DNA of 33,453 bases from Erysipelothrix aquatica (GCF_009828775.2 NZ_WTSY02000023.1:1-33453); one strand, 5' to 3'. Counted from the stretch's first letter, positions 7,864 through 15,967 are shown. Made by a program: numbers and translations. The notes: generated by a model from the letters alone, not told the origin.

Positions 7864-8307
7864 ATGGATAAATTACTATTGAGTTTACACGACGTATCAC
7901 TTGTACTATTACCAACAATTGGTGTGGTTTGCCTAGTCCTTCTTGCGATGATTCTCTATCGAGTCTATAAAATCGTACAAGAACTTCCAAAGACAGTCAC
8001 AAAAATCGATGGGGTAATAGATGCTACACAAAGATCAGTAGACAAATTGGATGCACCACTTACTACCTTAAACAATGTTTCGAATACAGTAGATCTTGTG
8101 AATGATTCTGCTGTAGGATTTGCAAGTAAGGCAGTTAATATGTCAATTAAGCATTCTGATGCAATCGTAGAATGGTTCCGAAACAACCAACAACAACGAA
8201 CCCATCGAAAAGAAGAAAAAGAAGTACGAAAAGAAGCACGAGAACATGCAGAAGCAGAAGCCCGAAAAGCTGAAGAGAAAGTAGAGGATTTTGGAATTTA
8301 TGACTAA
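7864..8307 (+). CDS. YtxG-like (DUF948-type) membrane-anchored coiled-coil protein
   Basis: The 147-residue product has one N-terminal membrane segment (about residues 12-34), a heptad-like region (EL..TVTKIDGVIDATQRSVDKL, then LTTLNNVSNTVDLVNDSA) and a highly charged Lys/Glu tail. This matches DUF948/YtxG proteins, whose role is unknown (general-stress associated in Bacillus). AGAGGTGA precedes the ATG. It lies between murC and ccpA as ytxG does in B. subtilis, which supports the call beyond the weak sequence signal. Confidence 0.7.
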   Translation: MDKLLLSLHDVSLVLLPTIGVVCLVLLAMILYRVYKIVQELPKTVTKIDGVIDATQRSVDKLDAPLTTLNNVSNTVDLVNDSAVGFASKAVNMSIKHSDAIVEWFRNNQQQRTHRKEEKEVRKEAREHAEAEARKAEEKVEDFGIYD

Positions 8308-8986
8308 ATATGATGATATACTCAACGAACTTGTTTATAAAATAGACGATGTGGTGTACGATTTCTATAGTAAAAGTAATGAACTCATTGCAACCAAAGC
8401 CAATCAAGATCGCCTCTTCACATTCCGTGATAAAACAATCAATACCATCAATGATATGAATGTTCGTTCACTGGAGATGATTTCTGGATTTAGAAGTGAA
8501 AGTCTTGTTCGCGAACGTACTGAAAATCTTTATGACAAGAATATTCAACTTATTCAATCAGCGTATGATGTCATTGAAGCATCACCAAACAAAAGTGAAT
8601 TCTTAGAAGATGTTCAAAATTTTGCAAGTGGTGTCTATACACAAGCCAAAGATATGGTGAAACGTGTTGAAGATTCTGGTGCAATCGATCGCATTACTGA
8701 TTCTGCACAAGTGGGGTTCAAAAAAGTACAAGATAGTTGGGATGAATTTGCAACAAATCCAACTGTTGTTAAGAATGTAGAAACACTTAAAGAAAAAACG
8801 AAAGAAGCTGTAGATTACGGTGCTAAAGTCATCCAAGATACATCTAAATTCGTTGCTGATAAAGTGTCTGAAACAAAAGAAAAACCATCAGATCCATCCT
8901 CAATTTACGTATCATCAACTGATGAACTACGCGATGTCATTGAAGATGTGACTGAACACACAACTGAACAGAAGGATGATAATTAA
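8300..8986 (+). CDS. helical protein in the YtxH position; unknown function
   Basis: The 228-residue product is mostly amphipathic helix with repeated Val/Lys/Asp-rich segments resembling YtxH or LEA-like proteins (QNFASGVYTQAKDMVKRVED; TLKEKTKEAVDYGAKVIQD). Unlike typical YtxH it has no obvious N-terminal glycine-rich membrane segment. ATG 8300 overlaps the YtxG-like gene by 8 bases; a TTG at 8291 is a possible alternative but sits too close to the GAGG. Position between ytxG and ccpA suggests it fills the ytxH slot, perhaps partnering the membrane-anchored YtxG-like protein. Function is unknown. Confidence 0.7.
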   Translation: MTKYDDILNELVYKIDDVVYDFYSKSNELIATKANQDRLFTFRDKTINTINDMNVRSLEMISGFRSESLVRERTENLYDKNIQLIQSAYDVIEASPNKSEFLEDVQNFASGVYTQAKDMVKRVEDSGAIDRITDSAQVGFKKVQDSWDEFATNPTVVKNVETLKEKTKEAVDYGAKVIQDTSKFVADKVSETKEKPSDPSSIYVSSTDELRDVIEDVTEHTTEQKDDN

Positions 8987-8987
8987 T

Positions 8988-9983
8988 ATGAAACGCGTCA
9001 CTATATACGACGTAGCAAAAGAAGCGGGAGTATCCCTTGCTACAGTTTCACGAGTTATAAACGGACTTGAAATTGTTCGTGAAGAAACACGTGTTAAAGT
9101 CGAATCCGCTATTGATAAGCTTGGTTACAAACCAAATGCTATCGCCCAAGGTTTAGCACTTCAAAAAACAACAACAATTGCGTTACTTGTTCCAGAAGCG
9201 AGCTTTGCATATACTGGCCAAATCATTAACGGTTTGATCGATGTAGCGAAAATTTACAAGTATAGCATTATGTTACACACGATGACAGAAGGAATTGTTG
9301 ATATCAAAGATGTTATCGATGATGTTATCAAGTCACGAGTTGACGGTGTTATTATTTATAACGACAAATTAATGGATACTGAATTGGAAGAGTTAAGTAA
9401 ATATCAATTCCCAATCGTTATTATTGGAAATAAGATGTCAGACAAACAAATTTCATCAGTATATGTTGATATTGAAAAAGCAGTTTATGAACTTACAATG
9501 AATCAACTTGCGAAGAACAAAGACCGTAAAGTTGGTATTATTCAAGACCGTAAAAACGACTTTACAACCAATCAAATGATTCAAGGTGTACGTCGTGCAT
9601 ACGCTGAAATGGGACGCGATACAGAAGGATATATCGAAATTCCATCTGAATACCGTCGTTCGTATGATTATTTCTTAGATCACATCGAGGATATGGAATA
9701 CGACTTCTTAATTGCTAACCGTGACTCACAAGCCATCTCAGCCATGAATGCTGCGCATGAACGTGGAATGTCAATTCCAGATGATTTAGAAATTGTCTGC
9801 TTAATTGACTCGAAGTACAATTCAATGGTACGTCCTCGTCTCTCAAGCTTTGCGATTCCAGCATATGACTTGGGTGCGGTATCGATGCGTGTCCTTACCA
9901 AAATGCTTAATGACGATGAGGTAGAAGATAAAGAAATCGAACTCAGTTACCTTTATACACCACGTCAATCAACACGAAACTAA
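8988..9983 (+). CDS. ccpA: catabolite control protein A (LacI family)
   Basis: CcpA is the LacI/GalR-family regulator that, with HPr-Ser-P, represses or activates carbon genes at cre sites. The 331-residue length matches B. subtilis CcpA (334). The helix-turn-helix (VTIYDVAKEAGVSLATVSRVINGL) is at residues 4-27, the hinge helix is near 50-57, and the C-terminal VRPRLSSFAIPAYDLGAVSM matches the CcpA dimer/HPr face. The hinge reads AQGLA where CcpA usually has ARGLA. ATG 8988 follows AAGGA by 11 bases. The murC-ytxG-ytxH-ccpA order supports CcpA over another LacI member. Confidence 0.85.
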   Translation: MKRVTIYDVAKEAGVSLATVSRVINGLEIVREETRVKVESAIDKLGYKPNAIAQGLALQKTTTIALLVPEASFAYTGQIINGLIDVAKIYKYSIMLHTMTEGIVDIKDVIDDVIKSRVDGVIIYNDKLMDTELEELSKYQFPIVIIGNKMSDKQISSVYVDIEKAVYELTMNQLAKNKDRKVGIIQDRKNDFTTNQMIQGVRRAYAEMGRDTEGYIEIPSEYRRSYDYFLDHIEDMEYDFLIANRDSQAISAMNAAHERGMSIPDDLEIVCLIDSKYNSMVRPRLSSFAIPAYDLGAVSMRVLTKMLNDDEVEDKEIELSYLYTPRQSTRN

Positions 9984-10003
9984 AGAGAGCAATCTCTTTT
10001 TTT
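9982..10003 (+). terminator. ccpA terminator
   Basis: AAAGAGA and TCTCTTT form a 7-bp stem around GCAA, continuing into a run of T. Confidence 0.85.
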
Positions 10004-10087
10004 CTTACCTTCACAAATACTTAATATTTTAATGAAACGTATGAATAATGTGATTTATATAGAAAATTAAATATTTGTGTTTATCTA

Positions 10088-10118
10088 TTGACAGAAACTA
10101 CCTAAAGAGGTAATATTA
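10088..10118 (+). promoter_or_regulatory. strong promoter for the C-rich leader RNA and Nudix gene
   Basis: A perfect TTGACA (10088-10093) is followed after 17 bases by TAATAT (10111-10116); TATTAT at 10113-10118 is an alternative -10 at spacing 19. The start would be near 10123, leaving a leader of about 120 bases. Confidence 0.8.
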
Positions 10119-10121
10119 TAC

Positions 10122-10233
10122 ATGGTCAGAGATGGCCAATCGTTTATCGACAAATAATCTTTACCCCCCCACCCAAGATATTTGTTCGATAGACAACTTC
10201 ATTGAAAGGCGCAGCAGCGTCTTTTTTATTTTA
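10122..10233 (+). ncRNA. structured leader or small RNA with C-rich loop and its own terminator
   Basis: After the promoter come a small GGTC/GGCC hairpin (10124-10137), then a long stem: GTTTATCGACAAATA (10142-10156) pairs with TATTTG-T-TCGATAGAC (10179-10194), 15 bp with one bulge. Its 22-base loop (10157-10178) holds seven C, an A and three more C, apparently unpaired. GGCGC/GCGTC (10208-10221) around AGCA, followed by TTTTTT, is an intrinsic terminator. The Nudix ribosome site AGGGGGT (10233-10239) follows directly and is complementary to the loop (ACCCCC with GGGGGT). It could be an independent small RNA, an attenuator, or both. No known family was recognised. Confidence 0.6.
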
Positions 10234-10245
10234 GGGGGTTACAAA

Positions 10246-10752
10246 ATGTTACTACATGAATTTTATGACACATTATATCCAAACACTGGATTTACATCCA
10301 TTCGCAAGACTACCCGAGCTATCGTGCTGAACGAGCACAATGAGGTCGCAATGATGCATATTAAAGGAAATGATATCTTCGGGCCACGTGATCATTATGA
10401 GACGCCAGGGGGTGGCGTAGAAGGCTCAGAGACTCTTGTTGAAGCAATAAAGCGTGAAGTCCTTGAAGAGGTTGGCTATGAGTGCGAGATTGAGTCGTAT
10501 TTAGGTTCAGTTATTAATCGTTACAATTTACTGGAAGTGATTACCATGCATCATTTCTTTGTCGTTCGAATTACAAAAAAAGCATCGACTGCGTGGACCG
10601 ATGCTGAGAAGGAATGGTTTGATGGTGTGGTTTGGAAAACGCCTGAGTCATGGCGAGAGATTCTAAATGAACCACGAGAAATGGTTAATGAATTAGTCCA
10701 TGACCGGGAGCGTTTCATTATTGACTATTACTTAAATCAATTAAATAAGTAA
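10246..10752 (+). CDS. Nudix hydrolase
   Basis: The 168-residue protein has a complete Nudix box, G-x5-E-x7-REVLEEVGY, starting at GGGVEGSETLVEAIK, so it should cleave a nucleoside diphosphate linked to some other group; the substrate cannot be told. ATG 10246 is chosen because AGGGGGT lies 6 bases upstream. An upstream in-frame ATG at 10132 would require translating the structured leader (stem, C-run and terminator), which is unlikely. Its 3' end overlaps the convergent mnmM gene by 35 bases with no terminator between them. Confidence 0.88.
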   Translation: MLLHEFYDTLYPNTGFTSIRKTTRAIVLNEHNEVAMMHIKGNDIFGPRDHYETPGGGVEGSETLVEAIKREVLEEVGYECEIESYLGSVINRYNLLEVITMHHFFVVRITKKASTAWTDAEKEWFDGVVWKTPESWREILNEPREMVNELVHDRERFIIDYYLNQLNK

Positions 10753-11239
10753 CGGGACTCAATGGTGTCTCGTATTCAAGAACTTCGTATGGCTTGTTCA
10801 AAGCTTCTACGAAGTTTTTTACTGCAAGATATTCGTCATATCCGCCGTCATGTTTGAGGTAGCAGGATACGACGATAAACTTATCGACATAAGGAAGAAT
10901 GCGATGTAAAGAAGCAATTGTAGTTAGTGCAGTTGTAATGATTTCTTTGTTACTTGACGGTAAAAATCCGAGATTGTAAATTGCTCCGGTTATAGGCGCG
11001 AGTAGAGCGTAGTCTACAAGGTCGTGACTCTGGTTTAGGTAAGTAATGTTGTGATACTCTTTAGTGCGCTCTTGGGCGCTTCTGATAGCTTCTGCTTGGA
11101 TATCGATTGCCGTGACATGTTTTGCGTGCTGGGCTAAGAATAAAGTGTCGTGACCGTTGCCAGCCGTCATATCAACAACATTGCTCGTTTCATCAAGAAA
11201 CTTCTGCATGAAAAGATGGGCGAGTTGTTTGTGGTTCAT
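10718..11239 (-). CDS. mnmM: tRNA 5-aminomethyl-2-thiouridine methyltransferase (YtqB/MnmM family)
   Basis: The 173-residue class I methyltransferase has the SAM motif VVDMTAGNGHDTLFLA (near residue 21), VTAIDIQ at the end of strand 2, and the family hallmark GAIYNLGFLPSSNKEIITTALTTIASL (near 85-112). This pattern belongs to YtqB proteins (Pfam 'rRNA_methylase'), of which the Bacillus member methylates nm5s2U to mnm5s2U at tRNA position 34. AAGGACG precedes the ATG. A terminator for the upstream gene ends a few bases before this ribosome site, so expression may need read-through or a separate promoter. Confidence 0.82.
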   Translation of the reverse strand: MNHKQLAHLFMQKFLDETSNVVDMTAGNGHDTLFLAQHAKHVTAIDIQAEAIRSAQERTKEYHNITYLNQSHDLVDYALLAPITGAIYNLGFLPSSNKEIITTALTTIASLHRILPYVDKFIVVSCYLKHDGGYDEYLAVKNFVEALNKPYEVLEYETPLSPVTYLIDLSNSQ

Positions 11240-11255
11240 AAGTATCGTCCTTTCA

Positions 11256-11284
11256 AAAAAGAACCCTCATTTACTGAGGGTTTT
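11256..11284 (-). terminator. terminator at the end of the phosphoesterase-like gene
   Basis: On the minus strand, ACCCTCA and TGAGGGT flank the loop GTAAA and are followed by TCTTTTTT. The stop codon (11271-11273) lies in the loop. The mnmM ribosome site begins about four bases after the T-run. Confidence 0.75.
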
Positions 11285-12071
11285 GTAATCTAATAATAAC
11301 AACATCTGGATTTGTAAACAATCTAAATTCTGGTTTGCTTGTGCCTACACCAGAACTTTGAATCATAATTGTTTCATCATATTGTTTGCGTTTTTCATTG
11401 TACTTACTGGATGGGAATAGGGCTCCAATGAGTGGTAGTCTAATTTTTCCATTCATAGATTTCCCAGTAATCATGACATCCATGGTCTGATCTCGTAAAC
11501 TGTCGTAGACATCCGGATTATGTGCAACGGTAATTACAAAGCCACCATCAACAACGGTTGGATAGGTAATACTTGCATTTGTGTTCAAGCCAACGAGTTG
11601 AATCGATTCATTCGTTTGGTTATGAATTGGCGTTACACTGTTGTCGAGAATGCGAAACCCAGAAGTTTGAAGGGTTTGACGTGCTGTGTCGTTTGAACTT
11701 GGAATATCGCCACTTCCAAGAACCGCATATTTTCCAAGTTTGTCTGGAATACTTGTGAGTAAGTCACGAATAGCAACTTCATCACTTGCGGTTGTTGTTT
11801 CGTCGAATAAGTTACCAGAGAAGACAACGATATCCGGTTGATATATTTTTAAATGATCAACAGCTTTATTTAAGTTTGAGATATTTCCATTCACATCCGA
11901 AATAACACCAATTGATGCATTATGGAATGAGGGTGGAACCTTTTCGGATACTACAGTTTCGAAGCGAAGCGATACCCGACTTAATGAAAACAAAGTCATT
12001 TCTAAATAAACTCCAACAAGTAATGAAAATATAATCAGTAAGGAAATTATTTGTCTTTTCTTACGCTTCAT
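11271..12071 (-). CDS. degenerate YkuE-type metallophosphoesterase, membrane-anchored
   Basis: The 266-residue product has one N-terminal membrane anchor (residues 8-28) followed by a calcineurin-like phosphoesterase fold. Fold landmarks are present but most metal ligands are replaced: the SDLHxG motif reads SDVNGN (58-63), GDLxD reads GNLFD (86-90), GNHD reads GSGD (119-122), and GHTHGGQ reads GKSMNGK (203-209). HNPD (184-187) survives, as does the C-terminal GVGT...RLFTNPDV pattern. It is therefore probably not a metal-dependent phosphatase, although the frame is intact. Its ATG overlaps the rnjA stop by 11 bases, so it is translationally coupled to RNase J. Confidence 0.8.
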   Translation of the reverse strand: MKRKKRQIISLLIIFSLLVGVYLEMTLFSLSRVSLRFETVVSEKVPPSFHNASIGVISDVNGNISNLNKAVDHLKIYQPDIVVFSGNLFDETTTASDEVAIRDLLTSIPDKLGKYAVLGSGDIPSSNDTARQTLQTSGFRILDNSVTPIHNQTNESIQLVGLNTNASITYPTVVDGGFVITVAHNPDVYDSLRDQTMDVMITGKSMNGKIRLPLIGALFPSSKYNEKRKQYDETIMIQSSGVGTSKPEFRLFTNPDVVIIRLQNPQ

Positions 12072-14016
12072 GAGTTTCTACTGAAGATTCAGGTTGCTTT
12101 ACAACGTCAGTCTTCGTCGGTTGTTTTGCTTTCGCTTGAGCGGGTTTCTTTACTTGTTGATTGGGATTCTTCTTAGGCTTTGGTTGTTGTTTCGCTGGAC
12201 TGTTTTGTTTTTGGTCCTTTGATTCAGCTTTGGGTTTATTGTTTTGACCTTGCTTGTTTTGTTTTGGCTTTTGAGTTTTCCCTTGTTTTTGCTTGGCATT
12301 TTTCTGTGGCGCTGATGCATCCACAGTTTGCCTTTGGTTTAAGATAACAGGAATTACAAGCGGGTTACGTTGTGTGTGTTTGTACAAGAATGGTTCTAAA
12401 GAACCACGAATTGTATTTTTAATTTCACCAAATGTAACTTTCTTTTGCATACGTTTTTTGAGTGCTTCGTACACAACTTGTTCAGCTTCTTTGAGAAGTG
12501 TTTGATTTTCTTTAATAAAGACGAAACCACGACTTACAATACTTGGTTTAGCCAATATCTTGTTTTGTCGGGAATCAATCGTAACCACGACACTTACCAA
12601 TCCACTGTCAGATAAGATTTTACGGTCTTTAATAACTGCAGTAGAAAGTCCACTGGAGTCGTTACCGTCAACGTAGATGTCATCCGCTTGAATACGAACG
12701 TCTGTTTGGAAGACTTCGCCACTTCGAATTGCGAGTACATCACCGTTAGAACAGATAAAGATGTTTTCAGGTTTAACACCTGTTTCGATAGCTGTTTCTT
12801 TGTGTGTTTTTAACATTTTGTATTCCCCATGCATTGGCATGAAGTATTTTGGTTTGATCAGTTGTAACATCAAGGTCTGCTCATCTTTGGAGGCATGCCC
12901 TGTAGTATGAAGTGAATTGAGTGGTGAATTAGTAAGGACGTTTGCTCCAGCACGACTGAGGCGGTTGACGACTTGTGACACACTCGGTCCATTTCCAGGA
13001 ATTGGACTTGATGAGAAGATCACAGTATCTCCAGGAATAATGCTTACTTGTCGGTGTGTTCCGTTTGCGATACGGCTAAGCGCAGCAAGAGGCTCACCTT
13101 GAGATCCTGTACAGAGTACTAGAACTTTATCAGCAGGCAATTTATTGAGTTGGTTAGCATTGATAAAGTTTTTATCAGATGCTTTAATATGACCTAGTTT
13201 TCGAGCAATCGTGATGACGTTTTCCATGCTTCGTCCAAATACGGCGATTTTTCGATCTTGTGCGATTGCCGCTTCAATGATTTGTTGGACGCGGTAAACG
13301 TTGGAAGCAAAGGTAGCAATGATAATACGACCTTCTACCTTTTTAAAGATGCGATTAATCTCTTTCGCAACATCTCGTTCACTAATTGAGAATCCACTAA
13401 CTTGAGCATTGGTCGAATCACTCATAAGAAGTGTGACACCGATTTCTCCCATGTAAGACATAATTTGATAATCCGGGTTTTCACCAACAGGTGTTAAGTC
13501 GAACTTAAAGTCACCGGTTGATACGATTCTTCCGTTTGGTGTATTTACAAGAACACCTAAAGCATCAGGAATCGAGTGAACGACATTAAAGAAGCCAATT
13601 ACAAAGTGTTTTGTTGTAACTTTTGATTCAGAACTAATTTCTTGAATTTTATGCTTTGTTTTAATCTTGCGTTCTTCAAGTTTACGTTCGATTTGTGCTT
13701 TCGCAAAACGTGGCGCGTAAATCATTGGAATGGTTACGCGTTGTAGAAGAAATGGAATTCCTCCGATGTGGTCTTCGTGACCGTGAGTAATGATTAATGC
13801 TTTGATTTTGTGTTGGTTTTTTACAAGATGTGAAAAGTCGGGGATGACATAGTCAACGCCAAGCAAATCGTCCTCTGGGAACATGACACCGGCATCAATG
13901 ATGATAATCTCATCATCGTGCTCAATGACATACATATTTTTACCAACTTCGCCTAAACCACCTAAAGCATATACAAGGGTATCGGTTTTGCGAATTGAAT
14001 TGTTATTTTCTGCCAT
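12061..14016 (-). CDS. rnjA: ribonuclease J (with K/Q/P-rich C-terminal tail)
   Basis: RNase J is a metallo-beta-lactamase/beta-CASP nuclease with 5'-3' exo- and endonuclease activity, central to mRNA decay and rRNA maturation in Firmicutes. The 651-residue protein has GGLGEVGKNMYV, the metal motif HGHEDHIGG (near residue 78), SDSTNA, PGDTVIFSSSPIPGN and a late MPMHGEY. The usual domain ends near 566; the last 85 residues are Lys/Gln/Pro/Asn-rich low complexity, probably disordered and RNA-binding. AGGAG precedes the ATG. The gene follows def by 8 bases and overlaps the phosphoesterase-like gene, forming a def-rnjA-phosphoesterase unit. Confidence 0.95.
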   Translation of the reverse strand: MAENNNSIRKTDTLVYALGGLGEVGKNMYVIEHDDEIIIIDAGVMFPEDDLLGVDYVIPDFSHLVKNQHKIKALIITHGHEDHIGGIPFLLQRVTIPMIYAPRFAKAQIERKLEERKIKTKHKIQEISSESKVTTKHFVIGFFNVVHSIPDALGVLVNTPNGRIVSTGDFKFDLTPVGENPDYQIMSYMGEIGVTLLMSDSTNAQVSGFSISERDVAKEINRIFKKVEGRIIIATFASNVYRVQQIIEAAIAQDRKIAVFGRSMENVITIARKLGHIKASDKNFINANQLNKLPADKVLVLCTGSQGEPLAALSRIANGTHRQVSIIPGDTVIFSSSPIPGNGPSVSQVVNRLSRAGANVLTNSPLNSLHTTGHASKDEQTLMLQLIKPKYFMPMHGEYKMLKTHKETAIETGVKPENIFICSNGDVLAIRSGEVFQTDVRIQADDIYVDGNDSSGLSTAVIKDRKILSDSGLVSVVVTIDSRQNKILAKPSIVSRGFVFIKENQTLLKEAEQVVYEALKKRMQKKVTFGEIKNTIRGSLEPFLYKHTQRNPLVIPVILNQRQTVDASAPQKNAKQKQGKTQKPKQNKQGQNNKPKAESKDQKQNSPAKQQPKPKKNPNQQVKKPAQAKAKQPTKTDVVKQPESSVETHEA

Positions 14017-14024
14017 AATAGCTC

Positions 14025-14597
14025 CTATTCTATAATTTTGAGTTTATCATCGTGTGCCCATGGATCTTGTTTATTGATATGATCGTAGAATAACACACCG
14101 TTTAAATGATCAATTTCATGTTGTAAAACAATTGCCAGGAAATCTTTTGCGACAATTGTAACGTTTTCGCCTCTTAAATAATCATACGCTTCAACTTTGA
14201 TGCGTTGACTTCTAGGTACGAGGCCTTCATATACTTTTTGAATGGATAGACATCCTTCACCATAAGATAATGCTGCTTGACGAACCGCATGGGAAACAAT
14301 CCGTGGATTGATTAACGCATACTCGATTTCAAAGTAATTGCCATCTTTATCTTCATCTTCGATGACAATGACTGTCATTTGCTTTGAGATACCAATTTGA
14401 GGTGCCGCAATACCATTTGCTGGTTGTAGATTATACTTTTCTGCAAGTTCATCGACGCGTGAATCACGCACATATTTCAACATTGATTCGATCGTTTCAA
14501 TATCCTCTGATTGCAAAGGAAAAGATACCGGTTTTGCTTTTTGACGCAAAACGGGATTTGGGTCTTGGACAATTGTGTCCATATTTATTTTATGCAT
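14025..14597 (-). CDS. def: peptide deformylase
   Basis: Deformylase removes the N-formyl group from nascent proteins. The 190-residue enzyme has all three motifs: NGIAAPQIG (61-69), EGCLS (114-118) with the metal-ligand Cys, and HEIDH (160-164) with the metal-ligand His pair and catalytic Glu. Insertions (EDEDKDGNYFE) fit the Gram-positive type 2 form. ATG 14597 is preceded by AGAGGA at 9 bases; a TTG at 14618 would lie upstream of this site and is rejected. It heads the minus-strand unit with rnjA. Confidence 0.95.
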   Translation of the reverse strand: MHKINMDTIVQDPNPVLRQKAKPVSFPLQSEDIETIESMLKYVRDSRVDELAEKYNLQPANGIAAPQIGISKQMTVIVIEDEDKDGNYFEIEYALINPRIVSHAVRQAALSYGEGCLSIQKVYEGLVPRSQRIKVEAYDYLRGENVTIVAKDFLAIVLQHEIDHLNGVLFYDHINKQDPWAHDDKLKIIE

Positions 14598-14734
14598 ATT
14601 AAAAATTCCTCTATTCAAAATATGAGTTCTTTATGATTGTTTGACATAAACTCGTTAGGTATAGTTTAGCGTATTTTTAACATTTTTGAAAGGCTTTCGC
14701 ATATTTTTCAAGGAAGTTATGCTATGATAATCGT

Positions 14735-15967
14735 ATGAAAAAGAACAGATTCTCACTTAAAATGCCTGCGGGCTATAACCGTGCGATTCATGCAGCTGTC
14801 TTAATTCTAAATCTCTTTGGGGTTTTAATGGTTATTTCAGCAAGTATGTCCACGGATGCAACAAACGGTTCCTTATTATTCGCGGGTGCGAAGGAACTGG
14901 GTTTTGTCGTAATCTCTTATGTATTAATGATTTTTACAGCTCGTAATTTTTCATTTAAATTTGTAACAAAGTATCAACGGATAATAAGTCTTTGTGTGAT
15001 TGCAGTCTTGTTATCAGTCCTTGTCTTTCCGCCTGTTAATGGGGCACGCGCATGGCTTCGTTTTGGACCAATTACGATTCAACCGGCTGAGTTTGCAAAG
15101 ATTTGGGTCATTATCCTTGTCGCAATTAACCTTGGAGACAAACAACGCCATCGGGTGGCGAAGACATGGGATTTAGTCAAAGAACCCCTAATCTTCATTC
15201 TCATTTTCAGTGTGATTATTATTGCACTTCAAAGAGACCTAGGGTCTGCGGTTGTGCTTCTCGGTGTTGGTTATATGTGTTTCTTGGTACCCTCAAATCG
15301 AAAACTGGATAAGTTCCAAAAATATATGACGATTTTCCTCTTGGTAGGTATCGTCTTGGTGGTGTTTTTAGGGACCGAAACGGGTTTACATTTGGTTGAA
15401 AGTATTCTTAACAAAATTGGAGCACATGACTATATGCTTGGACGCTTTAAATCATCAGCCGATCCTTTGGGAGAGCGATATGGTGATTCATACCAATTAT
15501 TTATGAGTCTTGTCGCAATGATTCAAGGGCTGGACGCAGGTCTTTTTGGAAAAGGGTATGGAAACAGTCTCAACAAATTAGGATACTTACCAGAAGCACA
15601 TACTGACTTTGTGCTCGCGATTGTCGTTGAAGAACTTGGAATCTTAGGAATTCTTGTGGTATTGGTGGGTTACGGTGTGATTCTCTACAACACCTTTAAG
15701 TATGCATTGTATGTGAAACTCGAGCGCGATAAAGTTATTTTGGTCGGAGTCGCGTCTTATCTCATGATTCACTTTGTCTTTAATGTCGGAGGTGTCACGG
15801 GCCTCGTGCCGCTGACAGGGGTTCCGTTACTCTTTGTTTCGGCTGGTGGGTCAAGCAAAATGGCCATTATGATTGCAATTGGTTTGGTTCAACATGTCAT
15901 CAGTAATTACAATGTTGAGCAAAAAGTATTAGCGCAAAAGAAACGAATGGAGCAACAAAGTTTATGA
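14735..15967 (+). CDS. ftsW: SEDS-family peptidoglycan glycosyltransferase, FtsW-like
   Basis: The 410-residue polytopic protein has about ten membrane segments. Conserved SEDS features are NGARAWLRFGPITIQPAEFAKI (near residue 90), QRDLGSAVV (near 165), and the extracellular loop FGKGYGNSLNKLGYLPEAHTDFVLAIVVEELG (near 269-300), whose Asp is the catalytic residue in this family. SEDS proteins polymerise lipid II with a partner class B PBP. FtsW is favoured over RodA or SpoVE by motif style, but these are hard to separate without a tree. ATGA overlap couples it to rsmD. Confidence 0.85.
   Translation: MKKNRFSLKMPAGYNRAIHAAVLILNLFGVLMVISASMSTDATNGSLLFAGAKELGFVVISYVLMIFTARNFSFKFVTKYQRIISLCVIAVLLSVLVFPPVNGARAWLRFGPITIQPAEFAKIWVIILVAINLGDKQRHRVAKTWDLVKEPLIFILIFSVIIIALQRDLGSAVVLLGVGYMCFLVPSNRKLDKFQKYMTIFLLVGIVLVVFLGTETGLHLVESILNKIGAHDYMLGRFKSSADPLGERYGDSYQLFMSLVAMIQGLDAGLFGKGYGNSLNKLGYLPEAHTDFVLAIVVEELGILGILVVLVGYGVILYNTFKYALYVKLERDKVILVGVASYLMIHFVFNVGGVTGLVPLTGVPLLFVSAGGSSKMAIMIAIGLVQHVISNYNVEQKVLAQKKRMEQQSL

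Noticed and set aside
8143-8407. Phe-rich minus-strand frames opposite the YtxG-like and YtxH-position genes
   Set aside because: They mirror Lys/Glu-rich codons of the real genes and have no ribosome sites.
10132-10245. Coding extension of the Nudix protein from ATG 10132
   Set aside because: The frame crosses a long stem, a C-run and a terminator, has no ribosome site, and the peptide has no family match; AGGGGGT marks ATG 10246.
12917-13102. Short plus-strand frames opposite rnjA
   Set aside because: They are antisense shadows without start signals or recognisable protein features.
14641-14665. TTGACA upstream of ftsW as a promoter
   Set aside because: The nearest -10-like TATAGT is only 13 bases away, too close for a normal promoter.
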